Shown here in pieces: positions 1 through 5,721 of a DNA stretch of 5,884 nt (the stretch's first letter is position 1; the number at the start of each line of letters is the position of its first letter). The position numbers and the translations under genes were made by a program. Origin of the DNA: DATKDP01 sp035546335 (lineage in GTDB: Bacteria > Acidobacteriota > Thermoanaerobaculia > Gp7-AA8); NCBI GenBank assembly GCA_035546335.1, contig DATKDP010000051.1, positions 1 through 5,884 on the forward strand, in the 5' to 3' direction. Under the pieces are notes generated by a model that was not told the DNA's origin, made no database searches, and saw only the letters and a list, made by a program, of their open reading frames with translations.

Positions 1-147
1 AGCAGATTCTGCTCCGCTCTCTCAGGCTTGATTCGCTCACTGCGGCGCGGTAGGTAATACACCGCTCCTTCCCTCATCCGCTTGTCCCTGCTCAGCTTGC
101 GACCACGTCAAGCCCTTTTCTCGTAAACTACCGCTAGCCTCGAGCCT
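1..147. other. Gene-free stretch downstream of the minus-strand cluster
   Basis: I find no supported gene here. The first 13 bases form a perfect inverted repeat (AGCAGA, one central T, TCTGCT), but it sits on the window edge and its context is missing. No hairpin followed by a T-run is visible on the minus strand after the stop codon at 148-150, so no terminator for the minus-strand genes can be placed. A TTGATT at 28-33 lacks a convincing -10 partner. Confidence 0.5.
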
Positions 148-432
148 CTAATTCACCAACTCGCCGGCCTGAATCATCGACTCTTCGGCAGGCCAGCGGT
201 CGCGCAGGATCCGCTCGAAGTAGGGGCGGACGCAGACGTTGTACTTGCGACCGTAGGAGGGAACGAGCTCGAGAATGGCCTTCTCCGCGCAGGTGACGAG
301 CGAGCGCGCTTCGCGATGGCTCATCGAATGATCGTTCTCGATGAGATTGGCGGTCAGATCGACGATCATCCGCAGGCGGCGGAATCGCCGCCTCACCTCG
401 AAAAGCGAGCTGGTGCTCACGTCCGGATTCAT
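148..432 (-). CDS. Small basic protein of unknown function, 94 aa
   Basis: I do not recognise this protein. The ATG at 430-432 is chosen because GGAG (440-443 on the complement) lies 7 bases before it. The open frame continues upstream but there it runs in another frame across fmdB, so that extension is a shadow. The 94 residues begin with an arginine-rich stretch (about 13-22, FEVRRRFRRLRM). They continue with an apparently helical middle (about 23-58) and a Tyr/Arg-rich end containing Tyr60, Tyr64 and Tyr71. There are two cysteines, Cys48 and Cys67, and no signal peptide or membrane segment, so it is probably cytoplasmic. It is the last gene of the likely minus-strand operon, 91 bases after the FmdB-type gene. 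Its good ribosome site and plausible amino-acid composition support a real gene. Nucleic-acid binding would suit the basic N-terminus but is only a guess. Confidence 0.7.
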   Translation of the reverse strand: MNPDVSTSSLFEVRRRFRRLRMIVDLTANLIENDHSMSHREARSLVTCAEKAILELVPSYGRKYNVCVRPYFERILRDRWPAEESMIQAGELVN

Positions 433-523
433 TCGTTCGCTCCAAACGCGACGTATTGGAAATCCATTCCGACGAATCCTGCGCAGCAGCGGAGAAACGT
501 CACGCGTCGACTGCTGCGTTTCT

Positions 524-841
524 TCACCCCGCGGTCTCGCTCTTCGAGGCCGCCGCGGCCGGCTCCGATTTCTTCCCCTCGCCCGTCGGGGTGGACTCCG
601 GCGTTCCAGCTCCGGACTTCTCCCCAGTCTTTGCTTCGGATCCGGATTCCGGCTTCGCTCCACCCTTTGCGTAGTCGGTGATGTAGAAGCCGCTTCCCTT
701 GAATTGAATTGCGGGACTCGAGAAGAGTTTGCGAAGCTCACCCGAGCAGTGCGGGCAACTGGTCAGCAGCGGATCGGAGAACTTCTGAATGTGCTCGGTT
801 CTTTTTCCACAGCTCCTGCATTCGTATTCGTACAACGGCAT
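524..841 (-). CDS. FmdB-family zinc-ribbon protein
   Basis: The N-terminus MPLYEYECRSCG is the hallmark of the FmdB/CxxC_CXXC_SSSS regulatory-type zinc ribbon. Two Cys pairs, Cys8/Cys11 and Cys29/Cys32, should bind one zinc ion. The following FKGSGFYITDY motif (47-57) is also typical of the family. The last ~45 residues (60-105) are a Gly/Ser/Glu/Lys/Pro/Ala-rich tail that looks disordered, as in many members. Total length 105 aa is normal. AAAGGA lies about 10 bases before the ATG at 839-841 and supports the start. The family is named after a putative regulator near formamidase in Methylophilus; its biochemical role is still poorly defined, so no specific function is claimed. It lies 49 bases after the TPR/BamE-like lipoprotein gene and before a small unknown gene, probably in one transcript. 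Likely cytoplasmic. Confidence 0.95.
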   Translation of the reverse strand: MPLYEYECRSCGKRTEHIQKFSDPLLTSCPHCSGELRKLFSSPAIQFKGSGFYITDYAKGGAKPESGSEAKTGEKSGAGTPESTPTGEGKKSEPAAAASKSETAG

Positions 842-890
842 GGTTCGAGCGTCCTTTCGGTCGCGCTGATCAACAGAGGAGGCTCGTTCG

Positions 891-1592
891 TCATTTCACG
901 TCTACAGTCGCGACCGGTACTGACTGCGGGTAATCCGTCGCCACGACGCGCCCCTCCCGAAAGCAGACCGCCGCCACCGCGTTGTTCTCGCCGCGGTAGT
1001 ACCAGCAATCGCTCTCGCGTCCCCTGCGAATCAACGTGCGACGCCAACCAGGGCGCGGAGCCCCGATCCTGGCGGCCACCTCCTCGCGGGTCATGCCGCG
1101 AACGATGGCCGCGAGCGCATCGCGGCCGACGAATCGAAGGGAGAGCGCGCGCGCGAGGTCCGATCGCGCACTGTCGTCATCCGGATCGCGAAGAACGGCG
1201 TTCTGGTAGTACTGAATCGCTTCGTCGATCCGCCCCGATCGCTCGAGCCCGCGGGCGAACTCGAGCTCCAGCTCGGCATACACCTGTCGCGCACGAGCGT
1301 TGCTCGGATGGCGTTCGAGAAAATCGGCCACGGCGTCGGCGTATGCCTGCTTTGCGGCCAGACTCTCGGGATTCCCGGCAGCGGAGGCCTGGTAGGCACG
1401 CTTCACGTCGAGCACGGCGAGCCATTCCACCTGTTCGTCCGACGTCTGGCTCCCCCGACGGCAGGAAGCCGACGCGGTCAGCAGGACGAGCAGCATCGTA
1501 GCCAATGCCGCCCGGCATGCAACCCTTTCGCGTGCGAATGCAGCGCGCCGGCTCTGCTGCACGGCGGCCTCGTTCGCAACCCATCGAGTCAT
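891..1592 (-). CDS. Putative lipoprotein with TPR-like and BamE/SmpA-OmlA-like domains
   Basis: Counting from the ATG at 1590-1592 (233 aa), a basic n-region is followed by a hydrophobic core (about 28-39, ATMLLVLL) and then ASASC, with Cys44 as the likely lipidated residue. Ser at -3 is not ideal, so SPII processing is probable and not certain. Residues 98-153 form TPR-like helices, with the signature of small residues, Tyr and a closing DPDD turn. Residues 159-218 resemble the BamE/SmpA-OmlA fold: IVRGMTREEV, then IGAPRPGW, then WYY and VCFREGRVV. BamE proteins are small outer-membrane lipoproteins of the BAM complex, but BamE-like folds occur in other envelope lipoproteins too, so a BAM role is not claimed. 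The start is uncertain: neither this ATG nor a GTG at 1608-1610 (239 aa) has a Shine-Dalgarno sequence, and the frame closes upstream at 1665. First gene of the minus-strand cluster. Confidence 0.88.
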   Translation of the reverse strand: MTRWVANEAAVQQSRRAAFARERVACRAALATMLLVLLTASASCRRGSQTSDEQVEWLAVLDVKRAYQASAAGNPESLAAKQAYADAVADFLERHPSNARARQVYAELELEFARGLERSGRIDEAIQYYQNAVLRDPDDDSARSDLARALSLRFVGRDALAAIVRGMTREEVAARIGAPRPGWRRTLIRRGRESDCWYYRGENNAVAAVCFREGRVVATDYPQSVPVATVDVK

Positions 1593-1669
1593 CGTAGACG
1601 AAGGTACCACACCGCATTCTGGACCGTACGTTTCGCCGAGCGTGCGAGATCGGCGCAGTGAGTGTTATC

Positions 1670-1699
1670 TTGACACACGATTGAAGCGAGGCCGATAAT
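1670..1699 (+). promoter_or_regulatory. Sigma-70-type promoter for the GAF-domain gene
   Basis: A perfect -35 box TTGACA (1670-1675) is followed by an 18-base spacer and GATAAT (1694-1699), which matches five of six bases of TATAAT. Transcription would begin near 1706, giving a leader of about 45 bases before the ATG at 1751. In GC-rich DNA such a match is unlikely to be chance, and the position between divergent genes is right. No start site has been measured. Confidence 0.72.
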
Positions 1700-1707
1700 C
1701 GGCCTCG
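1687..1707. promoter_or_regulatory. Perfect palindrome overlapping the -10 box, candidate operator
   Basis: The arms CGAGGCCGAT and ATCGGCCTCG are exact reverse complements around a single A at 1697. The palindrome covers the last part of the spacer, the whole -10 hexamer and the predicted transcription start. A dimeric repressor bound here would block the rightward promoter. The position between two divergent genes argues against a terminator. Symmetry continues no further at 1686/1708. The cognate regulator is not in this window in any recognisable form. Confidence 0.6.
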
Positions 1708-1740
1708 GTGTGAGCCGCCGGCGGGTTAAGCCGATGCAAC

Positions 1741-1746
1741 GGGAGA
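1741..1746 (+). promoter_or_regulatory. Ribosome binding site of the GAF-domain gene
   Basis: GGGAGA lies with its GGAG core five bases before the ATG at 1751. This fixes the start codon of the long plus-strand gene and makes later in-frame starts unnecessary. Confidence 0.8.
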
Positions 1747-1750
1747 ATTT

Positions 1751-3142
1751 ATGGCCGTGAGGGGCGAGGAAGTCGCGGGGAAGATCGAATCGCACATCCA
1801 GCAGACCATCGAGCGGATGGTCACCGAGATCCGCTCGTCGATCGAAGACGTTCGCTCGGTCATCGATCAACAGCTCGACGCCGCGATGCAGAGCGTTCAG
1901 GCCGACGTCAACGGAGCCTCCTTCGCGCCTCGCGTGCGCGAGATCCTGGCCGCTTTCGAGGAGGAGTTGGCGGTTTCCACTCCTGTCTTTCCGGAACCAC
2001 CGCCTGCACCGGCACCGGTTGCCGCCGACGCATCGAGAGTCAAGGGGGCGATTCAGGTCGTCGAGCGCGGCCGTACGCAGGTCGACGTTCTCAACTCGAT
2101 GCTCGAGCAGAGCCTCGCCTTCGGATCGCGCGCGGCATTGCTCATTCTGAAAGGCGATGTCTTCACCGGCTGGAAGGGAGTCGGCTTCTCGGCTCATGGA
2201 GGGAACGACGAGGCGGTGAAACGGCTCAGCATCGAGCCGGGAACCATTGCTCATTTCGACCAACTCCTGCGGAACGAGAGGGTCGTGGCATGGAGCGGCC
2301 CGGAGATCTCGGACCGGCTCGGTGTTCCGCCGCCCGCCGCAGTCGTCCTCCTTCCGATGGTGATCAAAGACAAAGTGGCCGCGGCGATGTACGTCGACGC
2401 GACGGACGCGGATCTGTCCAGGCTGGACCGCGCTTCGATCGAGCTTCTCGTCTTCGTCACCGGACTTCTGATCGATACGCTCGCCATACGAAAGAAGACA
2501 CCCTCACCGAGCTTGACCGAGAGCGATGCAGCCCCCGCTGTCTCGCAGCCCTTCGCGGAATCGACGGGGGGAGTCCGAGCCCCTGCACCTTCGCCCCCTC
2601 CTCCACCCCCCCCTCGCCCCTCGCCGCCGCCCCCACCGCAGCCTTCGTTCCCGGGCGCCGACGAGACCATCGCCATCCCCTCGCGATCGGCGTTCATGCC
2701 GCCGGCTCCCGCGCCTCCGCCCCCTCCTCCTCCGCCAGCGCCACCGCAGTCGAGTTTTGCGACGACCGTGGTGCCGGCGCTCAACATACCCTCCCCTCCG
2801 GCGGAAGATCTCGGAGATCGAACCACCACGCAGTACATTCCTCCTCCGGGCCTCGCGCGCGGAGGAGCGTTCGCACCCGCCGGTGATGAAGGAAAGCGGC
2901 ACGACGAAGCGAAGCGATTCGCGCGGCTGCTCGTTTCGGAGATCAAGCTCTACAACGAGTCGAAGGTGGATCAGGGGCGCAAGAACAAGGATCTCTACGA
3001 GCGCCTCAAGGAAGACATCGACCGGAGCCGTCAGATGTACGACGAGCGAATCGGCGAGGATGTCCGGAAGGGCTCGAATTACTTTTACGAAGAGCTCGTT
3101 CGCATTCTCGCAGACGGCAACGCCGATGCTCTCGGTCTGTAG
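1751..3142 (+). CDS. GAF-domain protein with polyproline linker and helical C-terminal domain
   Basis: The 463-residue protein has four parts. Residues 1-75 are charged and helical, likely a coiled coil that dimerises. Residues 99-246 resemble a GAF domain: a helix, then strands ALLILKGDVFTGWKGVGF, a variable middle, then AVVLLPMVIKDKVAAAMYVD and a closing helix. Residues 277-350 form a proline-rich linker with runs of seven (282-288), five (292-296) and eight (322-329) prolines. Residues 384-460 are a charged helical region (ARLLVSEIKLYNE, NKDLYERLKEDIDRSRQMY, YFYEELVRILA). I recall similar C-termini at the ends of otherwise different acidobacterial and deltaproteobacterial proteins, but could not check this. 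There is no signal peptide, so it is cytoplasmic. GAF domains bind small ligands or partners; the ligand is unknown, and no catalytic output domain is visible. It is expressed from the promoter at 1670 and may be repressed through the palindrome. It is a likely signalling or scaffold protein; the exact function is unassigned. Confidence 0.93.
   Translation: MAVRGEEVAGKIESHIQQTIERMVTEIRSSIEDVRSVIDQQLDAAMQSVQADVNGASFAPRVREILAAFEEELAVSTPVFPEPPPAPAPVAADASRVKGAIQVVERGRTQVDVLNSMLEQSLAFGSRAALLILKGDVFTGWKGVGFSAHGGNDEAVKRLSIEPGTIAHFDQLLRNERVVAWSGPEISDRLGVPPPAAVVLLPMVIKDKVAAAMYVDATDADLSRLDRASIELLVFVTGLLIDTLAIRKKTPSPSLTESDAAPAVSQPFAESTGGVRAPAPSPPPPPPPRPSPPPPPQPSFPGADETIAIPSRSAFMPPAPAPPPPPPPPAPPQSSFATTVVPALNIPSPPAEDLGDRTTTQYIPPPGLARGGAFAPAGDEGKRHDEAKRFARLLVSEIKLYNESKVDQGRKNKDLYERLKEDIDRSRQMYDERIGEDVRKGSNYFYEELVRILADGNADALGL
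2594..2634 (-). other. Multiple G-runs on the minus strand within the polyproline codons
   Basis: The plus strand has C-runs at 2594-2598 (5), 2606-2613 (8), 2617-2620 (4) and 2630-2634 (5). The complement therefore carries four G-runs with spacers of 7, 3 and 9 bases, a pattern that can form a G-quadruplex in the template strand of the GAF gene. It arises from CCC/CCG/CCT proline codons, so protein-level selection may be the whole cause. Confidence 0.45.
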
Positions 3143-3363
3143 CTCGCCGCGGGCGCGGAAGTCCGCTCCCCCCGGGGGTTGGGTCTGAGCATGGCAAGCA
3201 CCCGGACGAAGCGATTGCGCTGCCTTGCGGCATAGCGAGCCCGCGGCTCTGTCCCTCGCGCACATGCTTCGCCCTTACGAGGAGCGCAGCAATTGCCGAC
3301 CACAGATCCTTCGCTCATTGACCCCGCACTCCCGGCTCGAAATCTGCACGATGCGAAAAAACG
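3143..3363. other. Intergenic region between the GAF gene and the transglycosylase gene
   Basis: These 221 bases hold no convincing gene. Just after the GAF stop, GCGGA/TCCGC (3155-3166) and a CCCCC/GGGGG block (3169-3178) are self-complementary, but they have almost no loop and no T-run, so they are poor terminators. A TTGACC at 3318-3323 has no acceptable -10 box 17 bases on. Whether the transglycosylase has its own promoter here or is read through from the GAF gene cannot be settled from sequence. Confidence 0.5.
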
Positions 3364-5649
3364 ATGAGCTCCGGTTCACGACTTCGGTCTCCGCGCGCGA
3401 AGGTGATCCTCGTCGCCATGGTCGTCCTTCTGGTGACGGCCGCCCTGGTCATGCTTCTGGAGCGCACGCGGCCGCCCTCCCTGGAGCCTCTGGACGTTCC
3501 CGGGGCACCCGCTGATCTGGTCCGCTTCCGAGACTCGTTCCTCGACGGCCTCGAGGCAATTCAGGAGGGGCAGGGAGATGCGGCGGTCTCTCTTCTCGAT
3601 TCGTTCTCCTTCGGAGATCGCGACGTCGAGCAATACCGGCTCTACTACCTGGCCACTGCGTACCAGTTGAACGGGAGCGAGGAAAAGGCCCGGACGACAC
3701 TTGCCGAGCTGTGGGATCGCCCGCCGACGCTCGTCTATCGCGACGACGTCGGGTTCACGCTGGGCGATCTCTATGCTGCCAGGGGAAGCTGGCGGCGCGC
3801 GGCCGAAGTTTTCGGTACCCTGGCCAGCAGGGCCGAGCGGGCGGAGATCGCCGCGGACGCGAGGTCGCGTTATCTCCGAACGAAGTTTTACACCGGCGAT
3901 CCGGGAGCGATCCTGCTGGCGGCGAAAAACATCTGGGTCGAGAATCCGGCCGCACCCGGCGCGACCGCAGCCGGCGCGCTTTTTCGCGACCTCGCATCGA
4001 TCCCTTCCGGCCAGCGAATTCCTCTCACCCCCGAGGAGCGCGCTCGCAGAGCCGTCGGCCTGCTGCAAAGCGGCAAGCCGGAGGATGCGGTCGCGGAGCT
4101 CGATCGTCTCGATCCCGCGAGCCTGGGGGAGTCGATGCGCGAAGAGGTGTTTCTGCAGCGCGGCCTGGCGAAACAGCGGCTCAGGCGCTACGAGGAATCG
4201 AACGAGAGCTTCGAGCACGTCGCCTCCGGGAGCTATCGTCACGCTGCACCCGCGCTCTTTCACGCGTCGATCAACTATCGACGGCTCGCGGCCTCGATCA
4301 CGACCACGCGGTACCGCGTCATCACCGAGAAGGTCCGCAGCGGAACCCGGAAGGTGAGGAAAGGAAAGAAGACGGTTTCGAGGCCGGTGTACAAGTTCGT
4401 CAAGAAGGAGATCAAACTGGTCGACGCGGCTGCAGTTGCCAGGCAGGAGGCATTCGACCGGCTCGAATCGGAGCGCCTCAAGGACGTCCTTCAGATTCCA
4501 GGAGCTCCCGATCTCCACCGAAAGGCGCTTCACCGTCTGATCGAGAAGGCGACGGAAAGGAACCAGGACGAGTATCTCCAGGAGCTGGTTCCGCAGCTCA
4601 TCGAGATCGAGCCGGCTGCGGACCCGGCGCTTCAGCGCTTCTGGGACAAGGCCTGGACCGCATTCCAGCGCGGTGACCTCGCGGGCGCGGAGGAGGGCTT
4701 CTTCTTCATCTACTCCACCTATCAGAGCCCCAATGTACGGCGGCAGGCGCGCTACTGGTACGCACGAGCCATCGAACGCCGCGGCCGTCGAGAGGAGGCA
4801 AAGCGAATCTACCAGCAGTTGGCCGATGCCCCGTTCGAGGATCTCTATGCCCGTTTCGCCACGATGCGCGGAGCAACTCCCGCCAACCGTGACGGCTACG
4901 CTCTCGCAGGCAAGGAGGACACCTGGCGCGATGTCGCCGAGACGGAAATTCCGGAGGAGCTCGTGCTCGCCTACCAGCTTGCGGCGCTGGGCGCCGCCCG
5001 GGAGGCGCGGCAGGAGGTTCAGGCGAAATCGAACGAGACCAACCGCCGCTTCTCCGACATGATCCTCGGCGAGCTCTATTTCAGCGGCGGCTCAATCACC
5101 CTGGCCCATCGCTACCTGCGACGGGCCTATCCCAAACTCGCCACGGTCGAGCAGGATGAAGTGCCGATCCATTTCCTGCGGATGTACTACCCGATCCGCT
5201 ACGAGGAATCGATCCGCCGCATGGCAGCGCGCCGTGAGCTCGATCCCTATCTCGTCATGGCGCTCATTCATCAGGAAAGTGCGTTCGACCCTGACGCACG
5301 CTCCTCGGCTGGCGCACGAGGCCTGATGCAGCTGATGCCGGCCACGGCGAAGGAGATCGGCCGAAAGCTCTACGGAATCCTCACCGAAACCCGCCTCGAC
5401 GATCCTGAGGTCAACATCGACCTCGGCACCTACTACATCCGCCAGCTCATCAATCTGTTCAACGGTGACGAGCTTCTCGCCGTGGCCGGCTACAACGGCG
5501 GCCCCTACCGCATCCGACAGTGGCGCCAGCGCGATCGGGCGAAGTCTCCCGACGAGTTCATCGAAGGACTCGCGCTCTCGGAGACGCGCAACTACGTGAA
5601 ACGCGTCGTCCTCCTCCGCTCCTCCTACGCGCGCTTTCAGCCGCCGTAG
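3364..5649 (+). CDS. Membrane-anchored Slt-like lytic murein transglycosylase with TPR-type repeats
   Basis: This enzyme should cleave the MurNAc-GlcNAc bond of peptidoglycan with formation of 1,6-anhydroMurNAc. The C-terminal SLT/GH23 domain (about 612-755) is complete. The catalytic Glu638 lies in ALIHQESAFDPDARS. It is followed by GARGLMQLMPATA (650-662), AGYNGGPYRIRQW (708-720) and ETRNYVKRV (740-748). Residues 13-32 form one transmembrane helix after a basic N-terminus, with no lipobox cysteine, so the bulk is periplasmic. Residues 50-600 are a long helical-repeat solenoid of TPR character, as in Slt70. At 761 aa it is longer than E. coli Slt (about 645). Residues 316-351 are an unusual basic insert with 15 Lys/Arg. 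The frame opens only at 3322 and 3364 is the first usable start, though it has only a weak purine-rich leader and no clear Shine-Dalgarno. It is probably involved in cell-wall remodelling or turnover. Confidence 0.96.
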   Translation: MSSGSRLRSPRAKVILVAMVVLLVTAALVMLLERTRPPSLEPLDVPGAPADLVRFRDSFLDGLEAIQEGQGDAAVSLLDSFSFGDRDVEQYRLYYLATAYQLNGSEEKARTTLAELWDRPPTLVYRDDVGFTLGDLYAARGSWRRAAEVFGTLASRAERAEIAADARSRYLRTKFYTGDPGAILLAAKNIWVENPAAPGATAAGALFRDLASIPSGQRIPLTPEERARRAVGLLQSGKPEDAVAELDRLDPASLGESMREEVFLQRGLAKQRLRRYEESNESFEHVASGSYRHAAPALFHASINYRRLAASITTTRYRVITEKVRSGTRKVRKGKKTVSRPVYKFVKKEIKLVDAAAVARQEAFDRLESERLKDVLQIPGAPDLHRKALHRLIEKATERNQDEYLQELVPQLIEIEPAADPALQRFWDKAWTAFQRGDLAGAEEGFFFIYSTYQSPNVRRQARYWYARAIERRGRREEAKRIYQQLADAPFEDLYARFATMRGATPANRDGYALAGKEDTWRDVAETEIPEELVLAYQLAALGAAREARQEVQAKSNETNRRFSDMILGELYFSGGSITLAHRYLRRAYPKLATVEQDEVPIHFLRMYYPIRYEESIRRMAARRELDPYLVMALIHQESAFDPDARSSAGARGLMQLMPATAKEIGRKLYGILTETRLDDPEVNIDLGTYYIRQLINLFNGDELLAVAGYNGGPYRIRQWRQRDRAKSPDEFIEGLALSETRNYVKRVVLLRSSYARFQPP

Positions 5650-5650
5650 G

Positions 5651-5677
5651 GAAACCAGAAACCAGAAACCAAGAACC
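5651..5677 (+). repeat. GAAACCA tandem heptad repeat
   Basis: Three exact copies of GAAACCA (5651-5657, 5658-5664, 5665-5671) are followed by a degenerate AGAACC. The array starts one base after the transglycosylase stop codon. Related GAGAACC (5696-5702) and GAAACC (5721-5726) units continue downstream. The array is non-coding on both strands as far as I can judge. Confidence 0.8.
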
Positions 5678-5721
5678 TTCTGGAATCGCGAGCCCGAGAA
5701 CCTGGGGATATTAGGTTCTTG
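5670..5721. repeat. 9-bp inverted repeat built from the GAACC units
   Basis: CAAGAACCT (5670-5678) and AGGTTCTTG (5713-5721) are perfect reverse complements separated by 34 bases. The right arm can instead pair with AGAACCT at 5697-5703, giving a 7-bp stem with a 9-base loop. The two alternatives share the right arm and so exclude each other. There is no T-run directly after. Confidence 0.6.

Larger units (their letters stand above)
1593..1750. other. Divergent intergenic region
   Basis: This region separates the minus-strand lipoprotein gene from the plus-strand GAF-domain gene, so it must hold the start signals for at least the rightward unit. It contains a near-consensus rightward promoter, a 21-base palindrome over the -10 box, and a second 10-base GC palindrome (CCGCCGGCGG, 1715-1724) in the predicted leader. 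I looked for a leftward promoter on the complement. An AAGATAAC near 1662-1669 has no suitable -35 partner, so the leftward promoter remains unplaced. Confidence 0.7.

Noticed and set aside
433..741. N-terminal extension of the 94-residue gene to 741
   Set aside because: The extension is low-complexity and Arg-rich and overlaps fmdB out of frame. A good GGAG site marks the internal ATG at 432.
341..1501. Long plus-strand open frame of 386 codons antisense to the three minus-strand genes
   Set aside because: The protein is Arg/Pro/Ser-rich with no recognisable domain, and it lies opposite a clear FmdB zinc ribbon and the BamE-like lipoprotein. In GC-rich DNA such shadow frames are common.
2251..2946. 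Minus-strand Gly-rich open frame of 231 codons
   Set aside because: It is the complement of the polyproline codons; long glycine runs and the lack of any domain mark it as a shadow.
3155..3180. Terminator after the GAF gene
   Set aside because: The self-complementary pieces have loops of 0-2 bases and no T-run follows.
2504..3265. Minus-strand open frame of 253 codons over the GAF gene's 3' half
   Set aside because: It is Arg/Gly-rich and antisense to a supported gene, with no family signature.
3318..3346. TTGACC as the -35 box of a promoter for the transglycosylase
   Set aside because: The hexamer 17 bases further (AATCTG) matches TATAAT poorly, and the start would fall only about 10 bases before the ATG.
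3225..3515. Plus-strand 96-codon frame overlapping the start of the transglycosylase
   Set aside because: It is a different frame, has no Shine-Dalgarno sequence and no recognisable protein features, and it runs into a strongly supported gene.
3376..4533. Minus-strand 385-codon frame opposite the transglycosylase
   Set aside because: It lies antisense to a complete, motif-bearing Slt-like gene and its sequence has the Arg/Leu-rich look of a complement frame.
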